Source of the DNA: Paraburkholderia sp.
GTDB taxonomy: Bacteria; Pseudomonadota; Gammaproteobacteria; Burkholderiales; Burkholderiaceae
DNA: 64,000 nt
Direction: 5' to 3'
Assembly (NCBI RefSeq): GCF_028283785.1
Contig: NZ_JAPWKB010000017.1
Span: 124,001-188,000 of the forward strand
Part shown: in pieces, positions 36,955-46,303 of the stretch
How positions within the stretch are numbered: the stretch's first letter is position 1
How the letters are laid out: each line of letters opens with the position of its first letter
Translations under genes and position numbers: made by a program
The notes under the pieces: generated by a model
Told to the model about the DNA's origin: nothing
Database searches by the model: none
What the model saw: only the letters and a program-made list of their open reading frames with translations

Positions 36955-37920
36955 TTACCGGCCGCGCTGCACCTTCTGCTGACGCCACAGACACAGCAGA
37001 TCGCACGCGATATGTGCGGCGGCGATTGCGGTGATCTCGCTCTGATCGTAAGCCGGTGAGACTTCGACCACATCTGCGCCGATCAGATCAACCGCGCCGA
37101 GTCCGCGCACGATCGCCAGCGCCTGCGCCGACGACAGGCCGCCCGCAACCGGCGTACCGGTTCCCGGCGCGAATGCCGGATCGAGGCAATCGATATCGAA
37201 GGTCAGATAAGCCGGCCGCTCGCCGACGATCGCGGCGATCCGTTCGAGCGCCGCCCGCACGCCGTGCTCGTGAATCCACGCGGCATCGAGAATATTCATG
37301 CCCATGAAGTCGTCGTTCCACGTGCGGATGCCGACTTGCACCGAATGCGCGGGATCGATCAGCCCGTCCTTGACGGCCTTATAGAACATCGAGCCATGAT
37401 TCAAACTGTCGGGACTGTCGTCCGCCCACGTGTCGCAATGGGCATCGAAGTGAATCAACGACAACGGCTTGCCGTATTTCTCGGCGTGCGCGATCAGCAA
37501 CGGATACGTGATGTAGTGATCGCCGCCGATCGTCAGCATTTTTGCATCCGAACGCAGGATGTTCCGTGCGTGTTCGACGATAGCCGGTTTGATCGTGAGT
37601 GGATTGTGCGCGTCGAACCAGCAATCGCCGTAGTCGATCACGGCGAGGTCGTCGAACGGGTTGAAACCCCACGGATAAGGGTTCAATTCCGACAGTTGCA
37701 CACTCGCCGCGCGTACCGCCGCCGGACCTAAGCGTGCGCCCGAACGGAATGTCGTGGCGAGATCGAGCGGCACGCCGGAGACGACGACGTCCGCACCATC
37801 CAGTTCGCGCGTATACGTGCGTCGCATGAACGACAGCACGCCCGCATAGGTGTTTTCGATCGAAGAGCCGTAGAGGGACGGACGGCGGATCGCACCGTCG
37901 CCGTAGATGAGTTCAGTCAT
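36955..37920 (-). CDS. speB: Agmatinase / ureohydrolase
   Basis: 321 residues from ATG 37920 (MTELIYGDGAIRRPSLYG). All ureohydrolase manganese motifs are present: TIGGDHYITYPLL (first His), LIHFDAHCDTW (Asp-His-Asp) and LTFDIDCLDPAFAPGTGTPVAGGL (Asp-x-Asp). It hydrolyses agmatine to putrescine and urea in the cytoplasm. It is the distal gene of the minus-strand pair with puuC, next to putrescine uptake and catabolism genes, which makes agmatine the best guess. Guanidinobutyrate or guanidinopropionate hydrolase activity cannot be excluded on sequence alone. Confidence 0.88.
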   Translation of the reverse strand: MTELIYGDGAIRRPSLYGSSIENTYAGVLSFMRRTYTRELDGADVVVSGVPLDLATTFRSGARLGPAAVRAASVQLSELNPYPWGFNPFDDLAVIDYGDCWFDAHNPLTIKPAIVEHARNILRSDAKMLTIGGDHYITYPLLIAHAEKYGKPLSLIHFDAHCDTWADDSPDSLNHGSMFYKAVKDGLIDPAHSVQVGIRTWNDDFMGMNILDAAWIHEHGVRAALERIAAIVGERPAYLTFDIDCLDPAFAPGTGTPVAGGLSSAQALAIVRGLGAVDLIGADVVEVSPAYDQSEITAIAAAHIACDLLCLWRQQKVQRGR

Positions 37921-38048
37921 GGATGACCTGACAAGACATGCCGGCCGCACGCGCGCAGTGTCCGGTCATGCGCGTGAAACCGGCTCCGGATTCATTGGGA
38001 ACGCGACGGCGCCAAAACCGCACGCCGCCGCGCTGGCTTGCGAATCCT

Positions 38049-39539
38049 TTAGCGCAGCCGCACCAGCGTGGACTTCAGCTCGGTGTACTTCTCCAACGCG
38101 TGCAACGACTTGTCACGGCCGTTGCCCGATTGCTTATACCCGCCGAACGGGAAATTCATGTCGCCGCCTTCGTCGTAGCAATTGACCCAGACAGTGCCTG
38201 CCCGCAGACTGCGCGCCACTTCGTGCGCCGTGGTCAGGTTCGACGTCCAGACCGCAGCGGCGAGGCCGTATTCGCTGTCGTTGGCGATACGAATTGCTTC
38301 GTCTACCGTATCGAATGTAATCACGGACAACACCGGTCCGAAAATTTCTTCACGTGCGATTTTTGCATCCGGACGGTCGATATCGAAGATGGTCGGCTCG
38401 ATATAAAAACCACCGCCGTTTTCGTTCACGCGCGCGCCGCCTAGCAGCAGCTTCGCTTCCGCGCGACCTGCCTCGATATATCCGAGCACACGATCCATCT
38501 GCACCTGATCGACGATCGCGCCCATCGACGTGGCCGGATCGAGCGGATTACCCGGCGTGTAACTGCGTGCCGCCGCGATCAGCTTGTCGAGAAACACGTC
38601 CTTGATGTCGCGATGCACCAGCAGACGCGAACCGGCCGTACACATCTCGCCCATGTTGTAGAAGATCGCGCCCGCCGCCGCATTCGCCGCGCGGTCGAGA
38701 TCCGGACAATCCGGCAAGACGATGTTCGGCGACTTGCCGCCGAGTTCGAGCCATACGCGTTTCAGGTTGGACTGTCCCGCGTATTGCATGATCTGCTTGC
38801 CGACATTCGTCGAACCCGTGAACGCGAGACAGTCGACGTCGTGATGCAGTGCGAGCAGTTTGCCGGGCTCGCCCGCGCCCGGCACGACGTTGAACACGCC
38901 TGCGGGAATCCCGGCTTCCAGCGCGAGTTGTGCGACGCGAATCGCCGTCAACGGCGACTTCTCGGACGGCTTCAGCACGACGCTATTGCCTGCCGCGAGC
39001 GCCGGACCGAATTTCCACGACGCCATCAGGATCGGGAAATTCCATGGCACGACCGCCGCCACGACGCCGATCGCTTCGCGCGTTACAAGCCCGACCAGAT
39101 GATGATCCGAAGGCGCGACTTCGCCGCCGATCTTGTCGATTGCTTCCGCGAACCATTCGACGCAATACGCGGCGCCCGGCACGTCCACCGACGTCGTATC
39201 GCCGATCGGCTTGCCTGCATCCAGAGTTTCGAGCAAGGACAGTTCGTCCTGATGCTCACGCAACGATGCTGCCCAACGCAACAGGATGGCCTTGCGCTGG
39301 CGCGGATTCAAACCGGACCACACGCGTGCGTCGAATGCGCGGCGCGCCGCGCTTACCGCCGCATCGACGTCGGCCTCGCCGCTGTCCGCGACCCTGGCGA
39401 GCACTCTGCCGTCGATCGGGCTCACGCAATCGAACGTGCGTCCGCTTGCGGCGTCACGATACTCACCGTCGATAAACGCGCGCCCTTCGATCTTCAGCGT
39501 CGCGGCCAGGTCCTGCCAGTATGCCAGGGTCTTTTCCAT
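38049..39539 (-). CDS. puuC: Gamma-glutamyl-gamma-aminobutyraldehyde dehydrogenase (ALDH family)
   Basis: 496 residues, the length of PuuC/AldH. The ALDH motifs are VVPWNFPILMASWKFGPALAAGNSVVLKPSEKSPLTA, LAFTGSTNVGKQIM (NAD site), LELGGKSPNIVLPDCPDLD (catalytic Glu), GEMCTAGSRLLVHRDI (catalytic Cys) and EEIFGPVLSVITFD. WVNCYDEGGDMNFPFGGYKQSGNGRDKSLHALEKYTELKSTLVRL is characteristic of the PuuC branch. It oxidises gamma-glutamyl-gamma-aminobutyraldehyde with NAD(P) to gamma-glutamyl-GABA. It sits between the agmatinase and the PuuR-like gene, completing the Puu pathway with puuA, puuB and puuD across the divergent promoter. Confidence 0.92.
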   Translation of the reverse strand: MEKTLAYWQDLAATLKIEGRAFIDGEYRDAASGRTFDCVSPIDGRVLARVADSGEADVDAAVSAARRAFDARVWSGLNPRQRKAILLRWAASLREHQDELSLLETLDAGKPIGDTTSVDVPGAAYCVEWFAEAIDKIGGEVAPSDHHLVGLVTREAIGVVAAVVPWNFPILMASWKFGPALAAGNSVVLKPSEKSPLTAIRVAQLALEAGIPAGVFNVVPGAGEPGKLLALHHDVDCLAFTGSTNVGKQIMQYAGQSNLKRVWLELGGKSPNIVLPDCPDLDRAANAAAGAIFYNMGEMCTAGSRLLVHRDIKDVFLDKLIAAARSYTPGNPLDPATSMGAIVDQVQMDRVLGYIEAGRAEAKLLLGGARVNENGGGFYIEPTIFDIDRPDAKIAREEIFGPVLSVITFDTVDEAIRIANDSEYGLAAAVWTSNLTTAHEVARSLRAGTVWVNCYDEGGDMNFPFGGYKQSGNGRDKSLHALEKYTELKSTLVRLR

Positions 39540-39627
39540 CAGGATGCCTCAGTGTGATGCGTTGGACGTGCGCAGCGCGACCGTGCGTTCGGCCGCCAGG
39601 ATGTCGCAACGCGTTGACGTGGACGGA

Positions 39628-40179
39628 CTAGAAGCTCGGTGGCGAATTCGCCGACACGATCTCGCAGACCGCGTCCGCGCTGGGATTACGAAAGCGATGC
39701 GGCAAACGGCTTTCGAAGTAATAGCTGTCGCCGGGATCGAGCAGCCACGTGCTGCTCTCGACCGTCAGCTCGATCTGTCCGCTGACGATCACGCCGCCTT
39801 CATGCCCGGTATGCACCAGCATCTCCGGACCGGTATCGGCCAGCGGTTGATACACCTCGCGCAAGATGCCCATATTGCGATCTTTCACGCTGGAACCCGC
39901 AAGATAGAACTCGATCGACCCGTTACCGAGATTCGGCATATCGGCGCGGCGCGACACGACCGAGCGCGCGACTTCCACTTCGAACGTGAAAAATTCCGCG
40001 AGGCTCATCGGAATGCATTCGAGCAGTTTCTTTAGCGAGCCGACAGAAGGACTCACGCGGTTCTGCTCGATCAGCGAGATCGTTCCATTCGTGACGCCGG
40101 CGCGCTTCGCGAGTTCGCGTTGCGACAGACCATGCTTTTTGCGGATGTACTGCAGACGGGTTGCCACTTCAATAGACAT
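39628..40179 (-). CDS. puuR: PuuR-like XRE-cupin transcriptional repressor
   Basis: 183 residues from ATG 40179 (MSIEVATRLQYIRKKHGLSQ), the usual PuuR length; the frame opens 22 codons earlier without family sequence. The XRE helix-turn-helix is RLQYIRKKHGLSQRELAKRAGVTNGTISLIEQNRVSPSVGSLKKLLECIPMSLAEFF. The C-terminal cupin follows: ILREVYQPLADTGPEMLVHTGHEGGVIVSGQIELTVESSTWLLDPGDSYYFESRLPHRFRN. It would repress polyamine catabolism until putrescine or a gamma-glutamyl intermediate binds. It lies between the two arms of the regulon and is likely co-transcribed with puuC (88 bp) and the agmatinase. Confidence 0.9.
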   Translation of the reverse strand: MSIEVATRLQYIRKKHGLSQRELAKRAGVTNGTISLIEQNRVSPSVGSLKKLLECIPMSLAEFFTFEVEVARSVVSRRADMPNLGNGSIEFYLAGSSVKDRNMGILREVYQPLADTGPEMLVHTGHEGGVIVSGQIELTVESSTWLLDPGDSYYFESRLPHRFRNPSADAVCEIVSANSPPSF

Positions 40180-41192
40180 CGCGACGCTCTCGGAACGGGT
40201 CATGAACGGCGTGGTTGATATGAGTCGATACACGACGCGGAACACGGCTCACTGTTCTGCATGGCCATGCGCGAGTGTTGAATATTCTAACCACTTTAGT
40301 GTGTGCGCTGCTCGGGGAAACCCTGAAAGAAAAACGAAATGATGCATCGCGCAAGGACTATTCCACACCGATATGTTTTTGGACAGCGCTCGGGAGAAAC
40401 CCTGACCATTCTTCTGCAAAAATGATTTGACGTCTATTTTGGCTCGTATATCCTGCTTCTCAGGCGATCGTTGTACCGCATCGGGCAAGCAGCATGAATG
40501 CACTTCGTTGATTCACGCCACGCTTGCAGACGGCACATGACGATCATCCCGCGTCCCGTTTCTTTAAACGCCTAAAGCGCAAAAATGAACGGGACGTTCA
40601 ATACTTTCAACGTTGCCAGTCGAGTGTAATCGTGAGAGTCCGAGGCCCTTTGGTTAGGTGGGATCGTAGTCAGGCGAGATGTTCTCGCGCTGACGGCGCC
40701 ATCGCCGACGGCAGCAACGGCAGGCTTGCGTTTCGCCGCTTTCTGTCCGTCTACACGATCATCTCCCGCCGTTCTGTCCGACGCCACAATGCCGTCTCCG
40801 CACGCGCATTCATTGCCGTGCGCACTGACGAAGTCGCTTCGCTGCTGCCGTAGCGCCTCTCTCCTCCATTTTCGCCGTTCGATTCATCCGTTAGCGTAAG
40901 CGCGCCTTGCCGGCATCAGCGCTTGTGACTGCGCACGTGCGTTCGCACGTTTTGTTTGCGCGCTCGCTCGTTCGCTGTTGACGGTGATGGTCAAGGTCCG
41001 GTCAGGATCTGCCGCACGACGCCGACATTGAACCGGACGGCCTGTTTCACCGAACGCGCGGCGTGGTCCGTTGACGTCCCCACGCCTCGATACAAGTGGC
41101 TTTGCGCTGTGCGCACGGCTGCGGAATCGTGCCGCGCCTGTTCAACCGAAGTTCGTGCCGCGTCCAGCGGGGAACACACACGTCTATTCGAA
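40180..41192. other. Long divergent regulatory region, puuR to puuD
   Basis: About one kilobase without a convincing gene. It should hold promoters for both arms of the polyamine regulon. A good plus-strand sigma-70 match is TTGACG (40427-40432), 16 bp, TATCCT (40449-40454). It lies some 740 bp before puuD, which would give a very long leader. Two near-identical words, CTCGGGGAAACCCTGA (40311-40326) and CTCGGGAGAAACCCTGA (40389-40405), lie just upstream of that promoter. A 109-codon frame at 40524-40853 has no motif and a poor start, so it is not called. Confidence 0.55.
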
Positions 41193-41984
41193 ATGCCAAG
41201 CAAACCGCTCGTCGGCGTCAGTGCCGATAGAAACATGATGGGTGCGCATCCATCGCATGTCGTCGGCGAAAAGTACCTCGCCGCCGTCGTGGATGGCGCG
41301 AGTGCACTCGCCTTCGTACTGCCCGCACTGGGCGAACTTCAGGCCTCCGCCGATATCCTCGCGGCGGTCGATGGCCTGTTGTTTACCGGCAGTTATTCGA
41401 ACGTCGAGCCGCATCGTTACGGCGGCCATCCGAGCGCCGCAGGCACCTTGCACGATGCTGCACGCGATGCGACGACCTTGCCGCTGATGCGTGCGGCAAT
41501 CGAAGCAGGCGTACCGGTACTCGCGATCTGCCGTGGCTTTCAGGAAATGAACGTGGTGTTCGGCGGGACGTTGCACCAGAGCGTTCACGCAGTGGACGGA
41601 CTGAACGACCACCGCGAGAACAAAGCAGACGCACTGGACGTGCAGTACGCACCGTCGCACGAGATCGCGCTTCGCGAAGGCGGTCTGTTGCATCGCCTTG
41701 CAGGCGGCACCGCGACGGCACGCGTCAATTCACTGCATGGACAAGGCGTCGAGCGACTCGGTGACGGCCTCACGGCCGAAGCCACCGCGCCGGATGGATT
41801 GATCGAAGCGGTGAGCGTCGTCAATGCGCGCGCTTTCGTGCTGGGTGTGCAGTGGCATCCGGAATGGAAGCATGCAAACGACGCGTTTTCCACCGCGATT
41901 TTTCAGGCGTTCGGCGACGCCTGCCGCGATCGAATGCGCATGAGGGCTGGCCGCGACGTGACAACGACTGTCACGCACGCTTGA
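41193..41984 (+). CDS. puuD: Gamma-glutamyl-GABA hydrolase (peptidase C26, class I glutamine-amidotransferase fold)
   Basis: 263 residues from ATG 41193 (MPSKPLVGVSADRNMMGAHP); the open frame upstream lacks family sequence. The catalytic nucleophile is in VLAICRGFQEMNVVFGGTLHQSVHAV, the His in LGVQWHPEWKH. DGLLFTGSYSNVEPHRYGG is the substrate-loop signature of PuuD. It hydrolyses gamma-glutamyl-GABA to glutamate and GABA, the last step of the Puu pathway. It is the first gene of the plus-strand arm, 32 bp before puuA. No strong Shine-Dalgarno precedes this start. Confidence 0.9.
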   Translation: MPSKPLVGVSADRNMMGAHPSHVVGEKYLAAVVDGASALAFVLPALGELQASADILAAVDGLLFTGSYSNVEPHRYGGHPSAAGTLHDAARDATTLPLMRAAIEAGVPVLAICRGFQEMNVVFGGTLHQSVHAVDGLNDHRENKADALDVQYAPSHEIALREGGLLHRLAGGTATARVNSLHGQGVERLGDGLTAEATAPDGLIEAVSVVNARAFVLGVQWHPEWKHANDAFSTAIFQAFGDACRDRMRMRAGRDVTTTVTHA

Positions 41985-42016
41985 GCCGCCCGCGCACAAA
42001 AACCGAGAGAACAATC

Positions 42017-43351
42017 ATGCACGACATCGATGAGTTTCTGAAGCAGCACCGCATCACCGAAATCGAAGCGATCATTCCGGATATGGCCGGCATCGCACGC
42101 GGCAAGATCATTCCGCGCAGCAAGTTCGAGTCGGGCGAATCGATGCGCCTGCCGCAGGCCGTGATGATCCAGACCGTCACCGGCGAGTATCCGGAAGACG
42201 GCACACTCACCGGCGTGACCGACCCCGACATGGTCTGTGTCCCCGACCCGGCGACGATCCGCATGATTCCATGGGCCGTCGATCCCACCGCGCAGGTGAT
42301 CCACGATTGCGTGCATTTCGACGGCTCGCCCGTGGAAATCTCGCCGCGCCGCGTGCTGCGCCGCGTGCTCGAAATGTATAAGGCCAAGGGCTGGAAACCG
42401 GTCGTCGCGCCGGAGCTGGAGTTCTATCTGGTCGATATGAACAAAGACCCCGACCTGCCCTTGCAACCGCCGATCGGCCGTACGGGTCGTCCGGAAACGG
42501 GACGCCAGGCGTATTCGATCGAAGCGGTCAACGAGTTCGATCCGCTGTTCGAAGACATCTACGAATACTGCGAAGTACAGGAACTGGAAGTAGACACGCT
42601 GATCCACGAAGTCGGCGCGGCGCAGATGGAAATCAACTTCATGCATGGCGATCCGCTGAACCTCGCCGACCGCGTGTTCCTGTTCAAGCGCACGGTGCGT
42701 GAGGCCGCGTTGCGTCACCGGATGTACGCGACGTTCATGGCCAAGCCGATGGAAAACGAACCCGGTTCCGCGATGCACGTGCATCAGAGCCTCGTCTCCG
42801 AAGAAACCGGCGAGAACCTGTTCACCGGACCGGACGGCAAGCCGAGCGCGCTGTTCGACGGCTACATTGCCGGACTGCAAAAGTACACGCCCGCACTGAT
42901 GCCGATTTTCGCGCCGTACATCAATTCGTATCGCCGTCTGTCACGCTTCATGGCCGCACCGATCAACGTGCAATGGGGTTACGACAACCGCACCGTCGGC
43001 TTCCGGATTCCGCACTCGGGACCGGCAGCGCGCCGCATCGAGAACCGCATTCCGGGCGTGGACTGCAATCCGTATCTCGCGATCGCTGCGACGCTCGCAG
43101 CGGGTTATCTCGGCATGACCCAACAGCTTCGCCCGACCGAGCCGCTGACCAGCGACGGCTACGAATTGCCGTATCAGTTGCCGCGCAATCTCGAAGAAGG
43201 CCTGACCTTGATGGGTTCTTGCGAACCGATGGCCGAGATGCTCGGCGAACAGTTCGTGAAGGCTTACCTTGCCCTCAAGGAAACCGAATATGAAGCGTTC
43301 TTCCGCGTGATCAGTTCGTGGGAACGCAGACATTTGCTGCTGCACGTCTAA
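42017..43351 (+). CDS. puuA: Gamma-glutamylputrescine synthetase (glutamine synthetase family)
   Basis: 444 residues from ATG 42017 (MHDIDEFLKQHRITEIEAII). The GS fold motifs are DMAGIARGKIIPRSKF, PEDGTLTGVTDPDMVCVPDP, APELEFYLVD, GAAQMEINFMHGDPLNLAD, MENEPGSAMHVHQSLV (the KPxxxxxGSxxHxH equivalent) and NRTVGFRIPHSGPAARRIENRIPGVDCNPYLAIAATLAAGYLG. It ligates glutamate to putrescine with ATP. The length and the MENEPGSAMHVHQSL form fit the PuuA/SpuI type rather than GlnA, and the tyrosine adenylylation site of GlnA is absent. It is followed by spuC after 56 bp. Confidence 0.92.
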   Translation: MHDIDEFLKQHRITEIEAIIPDMAGIARGKIIPRSKFESGESMRLPQAVMIQTVTGEYPEDGTLTGVTDPDMVCVPDPATIRMIPWAVDPTAQVIHDCVHFDGSPVEISPRRVLRRVLEMYKAKGWKPVVAPELEFYLVDMNKDPDLPLQPPIGRTGRPETGRQAYSIEAVNEFDPLFEDIYEYCEVQELEVDTLIHEVGAAQMEINFMHGDPLNLADRVFLFKRTVREAALRHRMYATFMAKPMENEPGSAMHVHQSLVSEETGENLFTGPDGKPSALFDGYIAGLQKYTPALMPIFAPYINSYRRLSRFMAAPINVQWGYDNRTVGFRIPHSGPAARRIENRIPGVDCNPYLAIAATLAAGYLGMTQQLRPTEPLTSDGYELPYQLPRNLEEGLTLMGSCEPMAEMLGEQFVKAYLALKETEYEAFFRVISSWERRHLLLHV

Positions 43352-43407
43352 GCGTTTAGCCAAGGCTACGCAAACAGAGACGCAACAGTAGAACAACTGG
43401 AGGCTTT

Positions 43408-44844
43408 ATGAGTTTCAGAACAGAAGAAGTCGCATACGTGCAACCGGCGCAAGCCGCAGCGTCGACGACGATTGCCGCGCAGCGCTCCACCGCCGAATAT
43501 CGTGCACTCGACGCCGCGCATCATATTCATCCGTTCTCCGACACGGCTTCGCTCAACAGCACGGGCAGCCGCGTGATCGTCAAGGCGAAAGGCGTCTACC
43601 TGTGGGATTCGGACGGCAACAAGATCATCGACGGTATGGCGGGGCTGTGGTGCGTGAACGTCGGATATGGCCGCAAGGAACTCGCGGACGCGGCGTTTCG
43701 CCAGATGCAGGAACTGCCCTACTACAACACCTTCTTCAAGACCACGCATCCGCCGGTTATCGAATTGTCGGCGCTGCTGGCCGAACTGACGCCGGAACCG
43801 TTCAAGCACTTCTTCTACTGCAATAGCGGCTCGGAAGGCAACGACACGGTACTGCGCATCGTCCATCAGTTCTGGGCGGCGCAAGGCAAGCACTCGAAGA
43901 AATTCGTGATTTCCCGCAAGAACGGGTATCACGGTTCGACGATCGCGGGCGGCTCGCTCGGCGGCATGGGTTACATGCATGAACAGATGCCGTCGCCGGT
44001 GGGCAACATCGTCCATATCGATCAACCGTACTACTTCGGTGAAGCCGAAGGCGACATCACGCCGGAAGAATTCGGTCTCGCGCGCGCCCGGCAACTCGAA
44101 GAAAAGATCCTGGAGATCGGCGCGGAAAACGTCGCCGCGTTTATCGGCGAGCCGTTCCAGGGCGCCGGCGGCGTGATCTTTCCGCCGTCCACGTACTGGC
44201 CTGAAATCCAGCGCATCTGCCGCAAATACGACGTACTGCTGGTCGCCGACGAAGTCATCGGCGGCTTTGGCCGCACCGGCGAATGGTTCGCGCATCAGCA
44301 CTTCAGCTTCGAGCCCGACCTGATCACGCTCGCCAAAGGACTGACGAGCGGCTACGTGCCGATGGGCGCGGTCGGTCTGCACGATCGCGTCGCGAAAGTG
44401 ATTATCGAAGGCGGCGATTTCAATCATGGTCTGACTTACTCCGGGCATCCCGTTGCCGCCGCCGTCGCTGTCGCGAACCTGAAGCTGCTGCGCGACGAAA
44501 AAATCGTCGAGCGCGTCAAGAGCGATACCGGTCCGTACTTTCAGAAGCAACTGCGCGATACGTTCGCCGGTCATCCGATCGTCGGCGATATCAGCGGCGC
44601 AGGTCTGGTTGCCGGCATTCAACTCGCGCAGACACCGGCCACGCGTCGCCGCTTCGAGAATGGCGGCGATGTCGGCACGATCTGCCGCGACTTCTGCTTC
44701 AACGGCAATCTGATCATGCGTGCGACCGGCGACCGGATGTTGCTGTCGCCGCCGCTCGTGATCACGAAGCAGGAAATCGATGAAATCGTTTCGAAGGCAA
44801 AGCTCGCCATCGACTCGACCGCACAACAGTTAGGCCTTTCGTAA
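43408..44844 (+). CDS. spuC: Putrescine-type class III aminotransferase
   Basis: 478 residues with a TGGAGG ribosome site. Class III PLP aminotransferase motifs are LWDSDGNKIIDGMAGLWCVNVGYGRKELADAA, YYNTFFKTTHPPVIELSALLAEL, FFYCNSGSEGNDTVLRIV, NGYHGSTIAGGSLGGM, LLVADEVIGGFGRTGEWFAHQHFSFEPDLITLAKGLTSGYVPMGAV (Schiff-base Lys in TLAKGLTSG) and GLTYSGHPVAAAVAVANLKLL. It matches the SpuC group, which transaminates putrescine (or cadaverine) with pyruvate to 4-aminobutanal. It provides a glutamylation-independent route beside PuuA/PuuB. Confidence 0.9.
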   Translation: MSFRTEEVAYVQPAQAAASTTIAAQRSTAEYRALDAAHHIHPFSDTASLNSTGSRVIVKAKGVYLWDSDGNKIIDGMAGLWCVNVGYGRKELADAAFRQMQELPYYNTFFKTTHPPVIELSALLAELTPEPFKHFFYCNSGSEGNDTVLRIVHQFWAAQGKHSKKFVISRKNGYHGSTIAGGSLGGMGYMHEQMPSPVGNIVHIDQPYYFGEAEGDITPEEFGLARARQLEEKILEIGAENVAAFIGEPFQGAGGVIFPPSTYWPEIQRICRKYDVLLVADEVIGGFGRTGEWFAHQHFSFEPDLITLAKGLTSGYVPMGAVGLHDRVAKVIIEGGDFNHGLTYSGHPVAAAVAVANLKLLRDEKIVERVKSDTGPYFQKQLRDTFAGHPIVGDISGAGLVAGIQLAQTPATRRRFENGGDVGTICRDFCFNGNLIMRATGDRMLLSPPLVITKQEIDEIVSKAKLAIDSTAQQLGLS

Positions 44845-44856
44845 CGGCAGTCCACG

Positions 44857-44892
44857 CCGGCCACGCATCGTCACGCGTGTGTGGCCGGGACT
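44857..44892 (+). terminator. Stem-loop between spuC and potF, partial terminator
   Basis: CCGGCCAC (44857-44864) pairs with GTGGCCGG (44881-44888). The short T-run GACTTTTACC follows. It lies between the aminotransferase stop and the binding-protein start and may attenuate rather than end transcription. Confidence 0.55.
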
Positions 44893-44914
44893 TTTACCTT
44901 CAAGGGAAAAAACC

Positions 44915-46036
44915 ATGAGCGTTTGTCATCTTCGTCGTGCGGCTGCGGGGGCCGCGCTTCTCGCCGTCACCGGTCTGGGTGTGTTGCCGGTTACGTCGGC
45001 GCAGGCAGCCGATACCGAACTGAACGTGTACAACTGGTCGGACTATATCGCTAAGGACACGATTTCGAACTTCGAGAAGCAATCCGGCGTGCATGTGAAG
45101 TACGACAACTACGACAGTGACGACACGCTGCAGGCGAAGTTGCTCGCGGGCAGTTCGGGCTACGACATTGTCGTGCCGACGTCGAACTACATGGCCAAGC
45201 AGATTCAGGCCGGCGTCTATCAGAAGCTCGACAAGTCGAAGATTCCAAATCTCGCCAATCTCGATCCGGTCCTGATGAAGATGATTTCCGACGCGGACCC
45301 GGGCAATCAGTACGGCGTGCCTTGGGCTTACGGCACCGACGGCATCGGCTACAACGTGCAAGCCGTGCAGAAAGCACTCGGCGCGAATGCACCGGTGGAT
45401 AGCTGGTCGCTGATTTTCGATCCGGCGAATCTGGCGAAGCTGAAAGGCTGCGGCGTGTCGATTCTCGATCAGGCCGTCGACGTATTCGCGGCCACGCTGC
45501 AATACATGCACAAAGACCCGAACAGCACGAATCCCGCCGACTATCAGGCCGCATTCGACGTGCTGAAAAAGATCCGCCCGTACATCACGCAGTTCAATTC
45601 GTCCGGCTACATCAACGACCTCGCGAATAACGACGTGTGCGTGGTGTTCGGCTGGTCGGGCGACGTCGGTATTGCACGACGCCGCACAGAGGAAGCGAAG
45701 CGTTCGTATGAAATCAAGTTCTCGAATGCGAAGGAAGGCGGTCTGCTGTGGTTCGACGTGATGGTGGTGCCGAAAGACGCGCCGCATCCGGAAGCCGCGA
45801 TGAAGTGGATCAACTACATCTCCGACCCGAAGGTCAACGCCGCGATCACCAACGAAGTGTTCTATCCGACTGCCAACAAGGCCGCCCGCCAGTTCGTCAC
45901 GCCGGCCGTCGCACAGGACACGACCGTGTATCCGGCCGACGAAGTGCTGAGCAAGATGACGCTGATGCGTCCGATGCCGACCGATATCCTGCGGCTTGAA
46001 AACCGCTTGTGGGCGCAATTAAAAACCGGCCATTAA
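44915..46036 (+). CDS. potF: Polyamine ABC transporter substrate-binding protein (PotF/SpuD type)
   Basis: 373 residues from ATG 44915, with a signal peptide of about 30 residues (AAGAALLAVTGLGVLPVTSAQA). The mature protein starts ADTELNVYNWSDYIAKDTISNFEKQSGVHVKYDNYDSDDTLQAKLLAGSSGYDIVVPTSNYMAKQI, the PotD/PotF signature with the acidic and aromatic polyamine pocket (NWSDY). Later blocks are GVPWAYGTDGIGYN, NDVCVVFGWSGDVGIARRR and GGLLWFDVMVVPKDAPHPEAAMKWINYI. It captures putrescine (and possibly spermidine) in the periplasm for PotGHI. A strong hairpin follows about 87 bp after its stop. Confidence 0.93.
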   Translation: MSVCHLRRAAAGAALLAVTGLGVLPVTSAQAADTELNVYNWSDYIAKDTISNFEKQSGVHVKYDNYDSDDTLQAKLLAGSSGYDIVVPTSNYMAKQIQAGVYQKLDKSKIPNLANLDPVLMKMISDADPGNQYGVPWAYGTDGIGYNVQAVQKALGANAPVDSWSLIFDPANLAKLKGCGVSILDQAVDVFAATLQYMHKDPNSTNPADYQAAFDVLKKIRPYITQFNSSGYINDLANNDVCVVFGWSGDVGIARRRTEEAKRSYEIKFSNAKEGGLLWFDVMVVPKDAPHPEAAMKWINYISDPKVNAAITNEVFYPTANKAARQFVTPAVAQDTTVYPADEVLSKMTLMRPMPTDILRLENRLWAQLKTGH

Positions 46037-46122
46037 TCTTCAAGCCATTGGCTTTCGGATTAATTACGATTTGATTATGGCCTTCGATTAACCGGGGTTT
46101 TATACGGAAGAAATCGTGTTCA

Positions 46123-46157
46123 ATGCGGCGCAGGGATCGCTCGATCCCTCGCCGCAT
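46123..46157 (+). terminator. Strong intercistronic hairpin between potF and potG
   Basis: ATGCGGCG, a bulged C and AGGGATCG pair with CGATCCCT and CGCCGCAT, giving 16 base pairs around a two-base loop. No T-run follows. Such a stem can protect the upstream binding-protein mRNA or dampen read-through, so that more PotF than PotGHI is made. Confidence 0.7.
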
Positions 46158-46303
46158 GAATCGACACAGTCACGCAGTCAGCCTGCGCGCGGTTAGGCGC
46201 AGTCCCAGGTTTCCCGATCGCAGACCGCTGCAAGCCGCTCGCGCGCCTTGCACGGGGACGCTCACGCCTGCGATCCGCAAGACACGCAAGGAACGTTTAA
46301 GCA

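Noticed and set aside
40524..40853. 109-codon frame in the puuR-puuD spacer
   Set aside because: Basic, low-complexity product, no ribosome site and no recognisable domain; treated as non-coding.
43366..44826. 486-codon open frame on the minus strand
   Set aside because: Antisense to the aminotransferase gene, no motif.
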